Below are positions 1 through 6,211 of a stretch of 13,358 nt of DNA, piece after piece; the first letter of the stretch is position 1, and each line of letters begins with the position of its first letter. The notes beneath the pieces were generated by a model. That model was not told the DNA's origin. It made no database searches and was given only the letters and a program-made list of their open reading frames with translations. This DNA comes from Candidatus Peribacteraceae bacterium (GTDB taxonomy: Bacteria > Patescibacteriota > Gracilibacteria > Peribacterales > Peribacteraceae): positions 22,792 to 36,149 of the forward strand of contig JAGORY010000003.1 in NCBI GenBank assembly GCA_018062585.1, in the 5' to 3' direction. The position numbers were made by a program, and so were the translations under genes.

Positions 1-491
1 GGAATCGTGAGTTTGGCGACTGTGATCGAATCGCGCAGGTTCTCGAGAACGGTGAGATCGACGACGAAGCTTTCTGGAATATCAGAGGGAAGACACGTGA
101 CCTCCAGTTGGCCATGAACCGTGAGGAGCACGCCACCGTGGTTTTTGACTGCCGGACACTCGCCCGTAAAGACGACGGGAACGTTCGTTGTGACCTTCTT
201 CGTCATGTCGACCGCGTAGAGATCGATGTGTTCGTAGGCGCTCGTGACCGGATCGAAGGAGATCGCGTGGATGAGGCAGGGTACTTTCTTGCCGTCCACC
301 TCCACGTCGACAAGGTTGTTCTCACCAGCTTTCACGTACACGCCATGGAGTTCCTTGGCGTTGCACTTGATGCTCGTATTCTTCATCGTGTTGCCGTAAA
401 TCACGCCGGGCACATCACCGGCCTTACGCATGTCTTTGACATTGTGCGTAGTGTCGCGATTGCTCACCGAAAGAGGAATTGCCTTCTTCAT
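1..491 (-). CDS. rplY: Ribosomal protein L25/Ctc family, 3' end cut off by the window
   Basis: About 163 codons are visible, read from an ATG at 491-489 to the window edge with no stop, so the C-terminus is missing. The protein opens MKKAIPLSVSNRD and continues with the L25/CTC pattern: a basic N-terminal beta-barrel domain with RKAGDVPGVIYGN (about residues 22-34), GENNLVDVEVDGK (56-68), HAISFDPVTSAYEHIDLYAV (75-94), then the start of the C-terminal TL5/CTC domain (GVLLTVHGQLEVTCLPSDIP, about 120-139). L25 binds 5S rRNA in the large ribosomal subunit, and the two-domain form is also called general stress protein Ctc. It lies downstream of the glycosyltransferase on the same strand but has its own good promoter. 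No Shine-Dalgarno sequence precedes the ATG, and the -10 box sits only 9 nt upstream, suggesting a nearly leaderless mRNA. Family assignment is confident from sequence pattern alone. Confidence 0.93.
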   Translation of the reverse strand, partial: MKKAIPLSVSNRDTTHNVKDMRKAGDVPGVIYGNTMKNTSIKCNAKELHGVYVKAGENNLVDVEVDGKKVPCLIHAISFDPVTSAYEHIDLYAVDMTKKVTTNVPVVFTGECPAVKNHGGVLLTVHGQLEVTCLPSDIPESFVVDLTVLENLRDSITVAKLTI

Positions 492-500
492 AGCCGGTGT

Positions 501-529
501 ACTGTAAACAGGGTTTGATGCTTGGTCAA
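501..529 (-). promoter_or_regulatory. Promoter of rplY
   Basis: On the minus strand, TTGACC (529-524) and TACAGT (506-501) are separated by exactly 17 nt, close to the sigma70 consensus. The ATG starts only 9 nt after the -10 box, so transcription would begin within a few bases of the start codon. Confidence 0.6.
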
Positions 530-556
530 GCTTCAAAAGGGGGCTTTTCGGGCGGA

Positions 557-626
557 TAGAAGGTAGCGGTTAGCTGGTAGGTTATGTCGCATCCTTTTTT
601 CTACCTTCTACCCGCTACTTTCTCCT
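557..626. repeat. Inverted tract of 7-nt repeats overlapping the glycosyltransferase 3' end
   Basis: Read in steps of seven from 557, the plus strand gives TAGAAGG, TAGCGGT, TAGCTGG, TAGGTTA, two unrelated units, then TTCTACC, TTCTACC, CGCTACT, TTCTCCT. The second half is the reverse complement of the first motif family. TAGAAGGTAG (557-566) and CTACCTTCTA (601-610) are perfect 10-nt inverted arms around a 34-nt loop. The tract encodes the last residues of the glycosyltransferase (EKVAGRR) and its TAG stop, then extends into the gap before rplY. It may act as an RNA hairpin at the mRNA 3' end; that role is inferred. Confidence 0.65.
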
Positions 627-1422
627 CGCTCAATCCCCACTTCCAAAAATACTTCAGCGCGCTTGCCAGATGAATACGAGTGGTTTTGCGGGTCACAAGT
701 GAAAAGATGCTACTCCCGCTTAAGCGCCCCTTCCGGTCGAGGACCTTGAGAGACGAGAGATAGATAACCTTTTTGCCTAAGGCATGGATCCTGCGGCATA
801 GGTCGATGTCCTCGAAGAAGAGGAAGTATCGCTCGTCGAACCCCCCTAACTCCGTATAGAGATCATGCCGTAGGAGCAGGCATGCACCCACGAGCCAGTC
901 GACGTCGACAGCGGGTGCGGAGAGTAACCGCTGACGTTCGGTTTCGTATGCTGCGTGCCACCTCGCTGGGAACATCCGTTTGGAGAAGAGGTCCAAGGGA
1001 CTTGGGAACGTGCGGGCCGAGGGCCGGATAGAACCGTCGGGGTAGACGAGTGCTGGGCCGACAACACCTGCCTTTGGGTCCGAGGTGAGTGCCACAAGCA
1101 TTTTCTCAACACCGTCGGGAGGAAGAACGTTATCCGGATTCAGTATGAGGATGTACTCGCCTCGGGCAAGTTTTGCCGCAGCGTTGTTGCCACGCCCGTA
1201 CCCGAGGTTGGCCCGCTGCTCCACGATTCGTACGTTTGGCAGGCTCGCAAGTTGCGCGCGCATGTAGCCGATCGACTCATCGCAGGAATGGTTATCGACC
1301 GCGAGGATCTCCAGTCGGTCCGCGATCGTCTGCTTTTTCAGGGCTTGTACGCACTTCACCGTGTCGCGTGGTGAACGGTAGTTGAGGACGATTGCCGAGA
1401 CGAGGGGTGCGAGGTTATTCAT
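601..1422 (-). CDS. Family 2 glycosyltransferase, rhamnosyltransferase-like
   Basis: A 273-residue GT-A glycosyltransferase of the WbbL/COG1216 type, which moves a sugar from a nucleotide donor to a lipid-linked or polysaccharide acceptor at the cytoplasmic face of the membrane. Visible motifs are VSAIVLNYRSPRDT (8-21, donor-binding strand), VDNHSCDES (42-50), NLGYGRGNN (72-80), the DxD-equivalent LNPDN (94-98), WLVGACLLLRHDLYTELGGFDERYF (176-200) and the acceptor-side FFEDIDLCRR (202-211). I start it at the ATG at 1422-1420, where homology to the fold begins (MNNLAPLVSA); the frame is open to 1530, but those extra residues do not look like the family and would overlap uvrC. It is divergent from uvrC, with 53 nt between the starts. 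A TATACT (1441-1436) lies 13 nt before the ATG. The C-terminal KVAGRR and stop fall in a 7-nt repeat tract. The exact sugar and acceptor cannot be told. Confidence 0.88.
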   Translation of the reverse strand: MNNLAPLVSAIVLNYRSPRDTVKCVQALKKQTIADRLEILAVDNHSCDESIGYMRAQLASLPNVRIVEQRANLGYGRGNNAAAKLARGEYILILNPDNVLPPDGVEKMLVALTSDPKAGVVGPALVYPDGSIRPSARTFPSPLDLFSKRMFPARWHAAYETERQRLLSAPAVDVDWLVGACLLLRHDLYTELGGFDERYFLFFEDIDLCRRIHALGKKVIYLSSLKVLDRKGRLSGSSIFSLVTRKTTRIHLASALKYFWKWGLSEEKVAGRR

Positions 1423-1435
1423 AAATATCGAACCA

Positions 1436-1441
1436 AGTATA
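1436..1441 (-). promoter_or_regulatory. Probable -10 box of the glycosyltransferase gene
   Basis: TATACT on the minus strand lies 13 nt before the glycosyltransferase ATG. There is no recognisable -35 at 17 nt (ACCGCG), so this is a weak call. A start here would give a leader of about 6 nt with no Shine-Dalgarno sequence. Confidence 0.35.
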
Positions 1442-1475
1442 GGAGGGGTTCCGTCCTTCGCGGTAGGATAATCCT

Positions 1476-3818
1476 GTGAAGGCACCTTTGTCCGACTCGG
1501 CTCACGCAGTTCTCCGCAGGAGAATCGCAAAAGTTCCCACTGACCCTGGTGTGTACCGCTGGTTCGATGCCGAGAAAAACGTGCTCTACGTCGGCAAAGC
1601 CAAGAATCTCCGCAGTCGCATGAAGTCGTATGTCCAAGATGGCGTCAAACGTTCGGCGTGGACCGAGATCATGTGCCGTCAGATCGCCGATTTTGAAGTC
1701 ACTGTCGTTCGAAGCGAACTTGAGGCGTTCATTCTGGAATCGAATCTCATCAAGCAGTTTCGACCGAAGTACAACATCATGCTCAAAGACGACAAAGGCT
1801 ACGTGTATCTCCGTATCTCAAGAGAGGAGTATCCCCGTATCGACATCGTGCGGCAGATGGAGAATGATACCGCGAAGTATTACGGACCGTTCCTCGGCTC
1901 ATGGAGTGTGCGGCAGACCCTCGACATGCTCGATGGCATCCTGAAGTTCCGGGCATGCAAGAAATCTTTAGATTGTCTGAATACCGGAAAACCGGCTCCT
2001 GGAGCGCCTTGCTTGGATCAGCAGATCGGCAAGTGCAACGGCCTCTGTATCGACAGTGTGCCCAAAGAGGAATACCGCGAACGCATTGCGGTCATCGAAC
2101 GATTTTTCCGCGGCAGCTTCGACGCGATCAAGAAGAAAGCAGAGGAGCAGATGAAGGAAGCGGCGAAAGAAAAAAAATTCGAGAAGGCTGCACGTATCCG
2201 CGACGTGCTGAAATTCATCGACGAGCTCGAACAAAAACAGATCGTCTCAGATCCGTCCGGAGAAAACGCAGACATCTTTGGCATTGCGTTGAGTCACGGA
2301 AAAATTCAGGCGGTGATGCTCCGGCAGCGTGGCGGGAAAGTCATTGATCAGATGGCGTTCGCGCTCAAAGGCGAGGCGGAAAGTTCGGCTGATGCGATGG
2401 CACAGTTCTTGCCGCGATACTACGAGGACACGCAGGATATTCCGGATGCCATCATCGTGAGCGAAGCGCTTCCGGAAGCCGAATTATTGACAGCGTGGCT
2501 GGGACAGAGAAAAGGTAAAGCAGTACGGATGGTGGTGCCTGAACGTGGCAAAAAATCAAAACTTCTGGAGATGGCCGAGCGCAATGCCGAGGAAAAAGTG
2601 CAGCAGCAATTTGCGGCGTGGGAAGCTGAGATCAAAACAGTGGAAGGAGCGCTCACGGAACTTGGAACACTTGTCCGTCTTTCGGCCCCTCCTCGGAGAA
2701 TCGAGGGCTACGACATCTCACACCTCGGCGGTACCGCAACAGTGGGGAGTATGGTCGTATTCGTGAACGGAAAACCGAAGCGCGAGCACTACAGGAGCTT
2801 CAACATGAAGACGGTGCAGGAAGGCGCGATCGACGATTACAAATCGATCAAGGAAACGCTGCGCCGTCGTCTTCACTATCTCACGGACGATCTGAAGACG
2901 GTCGTTGCACGTTTTAAAAAAGACGGAGTTGTCATTGGAAAAGCAAAGAAGGAAGATCAAAAAACCATTGAACAGATAAGTAAAAAGCATGCAGACGACA
3001 TTGGTGACGATGCTATTTTTTCCAAAGACTACGTTGTTGCAAGAGTGGAAAAAGAAATCGTCGGTTTCTGCCGTTTCGTGAAATATGGCGGTGAAATTCC
3101 GATGATCCGTTCTCTCTGGGTCAGCGAAGCTCAGCGTGGGTCGAGACTCGGGCATACCCTCATTTGCACACTTCTTTTGAAAGCTAAGAAAGGAAAGGTC
3201 TATCTGCATTGCGGCAAGGAGTCGCTCATTGAATATTATGCGGAGATCGGTTTTCAAGTCGTCCATGAGCCGCCGGATCTTCTCGCTTCGAAACTTGCGA
3301 ATTGGGAAAAATTACATCCCGGAAAATCTCCCGGCGTCATCCTCGTCTACATCGTTGCGAAGAAAAAACCGGACGCCTCCTTCAGTGATCATCCAGATCT
3401 TCTCCTCATCGACGGCGGCAAAGGCCAACTTTCGGCTGCTAAAGAAGCAATTGATGCACTCGGGCTCACGATTCCGGTCGCCGGTCTTGCCAAGCGCGAA
3501 GAAGAGATTTTCCTGCCCGCTGAATCGGCTCCGCTTATCGTGCCAAAGGACTCACCGGCGCGTTTCCTCTTGCAGCGCGTCCGGGACGAAGCGCACAGGT
3601 TCGCAAACGCTCGGCGTGAAAAAAGACTTGATCTCACGATGACACATTCGAAACTCGATGAAGTCCCCGGTATCGGCGGTCTCACGCGAACAGCACTCCT
3701 GAAGCGCTTCGGGTCTGCGGACGGCGCCATTGAGGCACTAGATACCGACCTGCTCACAGTGCTTACGCAGTCGCAACTTGCGGAGCTGCGCAAGCGTTTT
3801 CCGCGTAACGTTTCGTGA
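1476..3818 (+). CDS. uvrC: Excinuclease ABC subunit C with a GNAT domain inserted in its nuclease domain
   Basis: UvrC makes the 3' and 5' incisions of nucleotide excision repair with UvrA and UvrB. The 780 residues show the GIY-YIG nuclease (about 20-105; GVY at 25, YVGKAKNLRSR at 38), a cysteine cluster C167-C179-C187-C191 whose 12/8/4 spacing matches the iron-sulfur ligands known in E. coli UvrC, a UVR helix pair (about 222-257), and the RNase H-like nuclease with D413 (GYDISH), D646 (LLLIDGGKGQ) and H708 (DEAHRF). A helix-hairpin-helix follows (LDEVPGIGGL, 727-736), but the second hairpin is degenerate. D413 and D646 are 233 residues apart instead of the usual 60-70, because a GNAT-like domain (about 470-630) sits between them; its marks are LWVSEAQRGSRLGHTL (547-562, acetyl-CoA loop) and IEYYAEIGF (585-593). 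The start is forced: TAG lies in frame at 1464 and GTG at 1476 is the first start codon. AGGA at 1465-1468 could serve as ribosome-binding site. Confidence 0.95.
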   Translation: MKAPLSDSAHAVLRRRIAKVPTDPGVYRWFDAEKNVLYVGKAKNLRSRMKSYVQDGVKRSAWTEIMCRQIADFEVTVVRSELEAFILESNLIKQFRPKYNIMLKDDKGYVYLRISREEYPRIDIVRQMENDTAKYYGPFLGSWSVRQTLDMLDGILKFRACKKSLDCLNTGKPAPGAPCLDQQIGKCNGLCIDSVPKEEYRERIAVIERFFRGSFDAIKKKAEEQMKEAAKEKKFEKAARIRDVLKFIDELEQKQIVSDPSGENADIFGIALSHGKIQAVMLRQRGGKVIDQMAFALKGEAESSADAMAQFLPRYYEDTQDIPDAIIVSEALPEAELLTAWLGQRKGKAVRMVVPERGKKSKLLEMAERNAEEKVQQQFAAWEAEIKTVEGALTELGTLVRLSAPPRRIEGYDISHLGGTATVGSMVVFVNGKPKREHYRSFNMKTVQEGAIDDYKSIKETLRRRLHYLTDDLKTVVARFKKDGVVIGKAKKEDQKTIEQISKKHADDIGDDAIFSKDYVVARVEKEIVGFCRFVKYGGEIPMIRSLWVSEAQRGSRLGHTLICTLLLKAKKGKVYLHCGKESLIEYYAEIGFQVVHEPPDLLASKLANWEKLHPGKSPGVILVYIVAKKKPDASFSDHPDLLLIDGGKGQLSAAKEAIDALGLTIPVAGLAKREEEIFLPAESAPLIVPKDSPARFLLQRVRDEAHRFANARREKRLDLTMTHSKLDEVPGIGGLTRTALLKRFGSADGAIEALDTDLLTVLTQSQLAELRKRFPRNVS

Positions 3819-3843
3819 CACCACGCGTCTTCGCTGATAGTAT
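3815..3843 (+). promoter_or_regulatory. Promoter of the YtxH-like gene
   Basis: GTGACA (3815-3820) and TAGTAT (3838-3843) are 17 nt apart, and TGA before the -10 makes it an extended -10. The -35 contains the uvrC stop codon. Predicted transcription would begin near 3850, giving a C/T-rich leader of about 20 nt with no Shine-Dalgarno sequence. Confidence 0.55.
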
Positions 3844-3870
3844 TTGCCTCTCCTCTTACCCCAAAATTCC

Positions 3871-4251
3871 ATGAAAAAACTGACCTTCCTCTTGGGCACT
3901 GTAGGCGGCGCGATGGCCGGCTACGTTTTCAGTAACAAGAAACTCCGCAATGAAATGCTTGAGGCAAAGGACTCCAAGGAAGCCGCGAAAATCCTCGGCA
4001 AGCATCTCTCCGCCGATGGTCAGGTGGTGGCTAAGGAAGTCCGGCAGCTCGCCGAGCAGCACGGTCTTGATGACAGCATCGCCGACGGCAAGCAGTACGT
4101 GCAGGACTACTACTCGTCGGCCAAAGGCGAGGTTCAGAAGTTCCTCGGTGCGAAGGTGAAGGAAGCCAAGCGCGCGGTCGGTAGCGTCCGCAAGTCGGCG
4201 CACCAAGTCCGCAAGGCAGCGACCACTACCACGAAGTCCAAGAAAGGCTAA
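3871..4251 (+). CDS. YtxH-like small envelope protein
   Basis: A 126-residue protein starting MKKLTFLLGTVGGAMAGYVFS. It has one glycine-rich hydrophobic segment (about 4-20) followed directly by a long, highly charged, helix-forming region rich in Lys, Ala and Glu, ending in a Thr/Lys-rich tail (TTTTKSKKG). This is the layout of YtxH-domain proteins, where a short glycine-zipper-like membrane segment anchors an amphipathic helix; their function is poorly known. The ATG at 3871 is preferred over an in-frame TTG at 3844, which lies only one base beyond the -10 box and upstream of the predicted transcription start. The leader is CTCTTACCCCAAAATTCC, purine-poor and without AGGAGG. A strong terminator follows 21 nt after the stop, so this is probably a single-gene transcript. 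The family call rests on layout and an N-terminal resemblance only. Confidence 0.75.
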   Translation: MKKLTFLLGTVGGAMAGYVFSNKKLRNEMLEAKDSKEAAKILGKHLSADGQVVAKEVRQLAEQHGLDDSIADGKQYVQDYYSSAKGEVQKFLGAKVKEAKRAVGSVRKSAHQVRKAATTTTKSKKG

Positions 4252-4272
4252 TCACACACACTATAAGGAAAG

Positions 4273-4301
4273 AGGCTCCGGAACGCCGGGGCCTTTTTTT
4301 T
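4273..4301 (+). terminator. Intrinsic terminator after the YtxH-like gene
   Basis: A 9-bp stem, AGGCTCCGG (4273-4281) with CCGGGGCCT (4286-4294), has one G-U pair and an AACG loop, and runs into a tract of eight T (4294-4301). This is the strongest terminator in the window. Confidence 0.9.
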
Positions 4302-4322
4302 GACGTCTACGCGCGGAATCAT

Positions 4323-4350
4323 TTGCCTTCTCGCCGAAGCTGGGTAGAAT
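4323..4350 (+). promoter_or_regulatory. Candidate pyrG promoter; transcript may start GGGCTC
   Basis: TTGCCT (4323-4328) and TAGAAT (4345-4350) are 16 nt apart. Seven bases after the -10 box the sequence reads GGGCTC (4358-4363). That is the initially transcribed sequence known for pyrG in Bacillus subtilis, where low CTP causes repeated G addition. The leader to the ATG is about 57 nt, ends in a C/T-rich stretch (4399-4414) and contains no T-tailed terminator. Confidence 0.45.
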
Positions 4351-4414
4351 TCCCGGCGGGCTCGAAAAATCAGTCCTAGAGGGTTCTCCCAAAAAGATTC
4401 CTCCTCTTTCTCCT

Positions 4415-6097
4415 ATGCCCACCCGTTCGACTCCGCTCCGCTCCGCTCAGGGCAGGCAAAGCGAAACGAAGTACATCGTCGTGACCGGCGGCATCTGCTC
4501 GTCGCTCGGTAAGGGCATCGCGACAGCCAGTATCGGCGCCATCATGAAGGCCTGCGGCTTTAAGGTATTCGTCCAGAAGCTCGATCCGTACCTCAACGTC
4601 GACCCGGGCACGATGAGCCCGTTTCAGCACGGCGAAGTATTCGTGACCGATGACGGTGCGGAGACGGACTTGGATCTCGGACACTACGAGCGCTTCATCG
4701 ATGAGCCGATGAGTAGACTCAGCACGGTGACGACCGGAAAGATTTATACCGAAGTTTTAGCTCGCGAGCGCAAAGGTGATTTCCTCGGCGGAACGATTCA
4801 GGTCGTCCCGCATATTACAAACGCCATTAAGGATTGGATGAAGAAAGCGGCGCGCGAGAGCAAGGCTGACATCATGATGATCGAAGTCGGAGGTACGGTC
4901 GGCGACATCGAAGGCGAACCGTTTCTGGAAGCCATCCGCCAGATGCGTTCCGATCTCGGTTCGGACACGATTTTCCATGTTCATCTCACACTGCTGCCGT
5001 ATCTTGCCGGTTCCAAGGAACTGAAAACGAAACCGACGCAGCTCTCGGTTCGCGAACTTCGGCGCATCGGTTTGCAGCCGGACATGATCCTCGCGCGCGC
5101 TGACTACCAAATTCCGACTGAACTCCTCGATAAAATCAGCCGCTTCTGCGATGTCGAACGTGATGCCGTCATTCCTGCGCAGACAGTGAAGTCGATCTAC
5201 GACGTGCCCATGAATTTTCAGCAGTACAACATTGCGTCCGTTATCGGCAGGAAGCTGGGACTCGGCAACCTGAAGCCCAATATGAAGGAATGGTCTGAAG
5301 GCATGAAACGGCATGAGAAAGCCGTAAACCCGATCAAGATCGCACTCGTCGGCAAGTACACCGACCTCGACGATGCATATCTGAGTCAGATCGAATCAAT
5401 CAAATCGGCCGCTGTGTTCCATGGACGCAAAGCTGAGATCGTCTGGGTCGATAGTGAAAAACTGGAGAAAAAAGATGTAGGTGTCTGGAAGGCACTGAGG
5501 TCGTGCGCCGGCATCATCGTTTCCAGTGGATTCGGCAGCCGCGGCATCGAAGGGAAAATAGCCGCCGCCCACTATGCACGCGTCAACAAAGTTCCGTATC
5601 TAGGCCTCTGTCTCGGTTCGCAGATTCTCGCCATCGAATTCGCACGTGACGCGATCGGCGATAACAAGATCACGAGTCAGGAATTTGATGACAAAGAAAA
5701 ACTCCGTAAGGATCAGTACGTTGTCCACTATCTACCGGGCCAGCACAAAGGCAGGAGCATGGGTGGTACGCTCCGTCTCGGTGCTTATACTTGCCGACTG
5801 AAGAAGGGGACCAAAGCATACGAAGCATATAAAGTCGCAGGTCAGATGGACAAAGACGGTTTCATTTCGGAGCGTCACCGTCACCGCTACGAATTCAACA
5901 ATGACTTCCGAGAACGGCTAGAGGACAAAGGCCTTATTTTTTCGGGAGAGTGGGCGGAGAGAGGACTCATGGAAATCGTGGAGATCAAAGACCATCCGTT
6001 CATGGTCGGCAGCCAGTTCCATCCTGAGTTCAAGAGCCGCCCGCACAGGCCGCATCCGCTGTTTCGGGCGTTTATGAAGGAGGCGGTAAAGAAGTGA
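4415..6097 (+). CDS. pyrG: CTP synthase
   Basis: CTP synthase aminates UTP to CTP using ATP and glutamine, the last step of de novo pyrimidine nucleotide synthesis. The 560 residues cover the synthetase domain (about 18-285; P-loop SSLGKG 29-34, EVGGTVGDIE 157-166, KTKPTQLSVREL 204-215) and a class I glutamine amidotransferase domain (about 306-555) with the nucleophile C399 in GLCLGSQ and the H536/E538 pair in FHPEF. The oxyanion-loop motif reads SSGFGSRG (370-377) where PGGFGxRG is usual. Family proteins start a few residues before KYIVVTGG; here about 16 extra residues (MPTRSTPLRSAQGRQSE) are encoded partly by a CTCCG tandem repeat. No other start codon lies before the conserved core, so the extension appears real. 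The stop codon begins a 7-nt repeat tract, and pyrD follows after 114 nt, making a pyrimidine pair. Confidence 0.97.
   Translation: MPTRSTPLRSAQGRQSETKYIVVTGGICSSLGKGIATASIGAIMKACGFKVFVQKLDPYLNVDPGTMSPFQHGEVFVTDDGAETDLDLGHYERFIDEPMSRLSTVTTGKIYTEVLARERKGDFLGGTIQVVPHITNAIKDWMKKAARESKADIMMIEVGGTVGDIEGEPFLEAIRQMRSDLGSDTIFHVHLTLLPYLAGSKELKTKPTQLSVRELRRIGLQPDMILARADYQIPTELLDKISRFCDVERDAVIPAQTVKSIYDVPMNFQQYNIASVIGRKLGLGNLKPNMKEWSEGMKRHEKAVNPIKIALVGKYTDLDDAYLSQIESIKSAAVFHGRKAEIVWVDSEKLEKKDVGVWKALRSCAGIIVSSGFGSRGIEGKIAAAHYARVNKVPYLGLCLGSQILAIEFARDAIGDNKITSQEFDDKEKLRKDQYVVHYLPGQHKGRSMGGTLRLGAYTCRLKKGTKAYEAYKVAGQMDKDGFISERHRHRYEFNNDFRERLEDKGLIFSGEWAERGLMEIVEIKDHPFMVGSQFHPEFKSRPHRPHPLFRAFMKEAVKK
4426..4452 (+). 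repeat. CTCCG tandem repeat inside the start of pyrG
   Basis: TTCGA (4426-4430) is followed by three perfect CTCCG units (4431-4445), then CTCAGGG (4446-4452). It resembles an expanded copy of the dispersed motif CCCTTCGACTCCGCTCAGGG that I recall from many bacterial genomes; that link is from memory. It is translated as part of the PyrG N-terminal extension. Confidence 0.6.
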
Positions 6098-6198
6098 AAA
6101 ATGAAAAGTGAAGAGTGAAAAATGAGGGCTTGTAGCTTGTGGCAGTTGGCTTTGGTCAAAAAAGTGATCAGTGGCTAGTGGTTCGTGGTTAGTTTTGG
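6094..6198 (+). repeat. 105-nt degenerate tract with a 7-nt period between pyrG and pyrD
   Basis: Fifteen consecutive 7-nt steps from 6094 give GTGAAAA, ATGAAAA, GTGAAGA, GTGAAAA, ATGAGGG, then CTTGTAG, CTTGTGG, CAGTTGG, CTTTGGT, a spacer CAAAAAA, and GTGATCA, GTGGCTA, GTGGTTC, GTGGTTA, GTTTTGG. The A-rich block and the later G/T-rich block stay in the same phase. It starts on the pyrG stop codon, has stops in the reading frames and is not coding. It fills nearly all of the space before pyrD. Confidence 0.7.
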
Positions 6199-6211
6199 TA
6201 GGATTGGTTTG

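Noticed and set aside
108..518. 136-codon open frame on the plus strand
   Set aside because: It is the complement of rplY, which shows clear L25/CTC family sequence on the other strand.
533..549. Short inverted repeat AAAAG/CTTTT upstream of rplY as a terminator
   Set aside because: The 5-bp stem is weak and the flanking T-run is part of the arm, so it is not a convincing terminator.
955..1374. 139-codon plus-strand frame opposite the glycosyltransferase
   Set aside because: It lies wholly within the minus-strand GT2 gene and has no recognisable protein features.
2718..3266. 182-codon minus-strand frame inside uvrC
   Set aside because: It is antisense to a well-conserved region of UvrC and its insert, with no start signal or family likeness.
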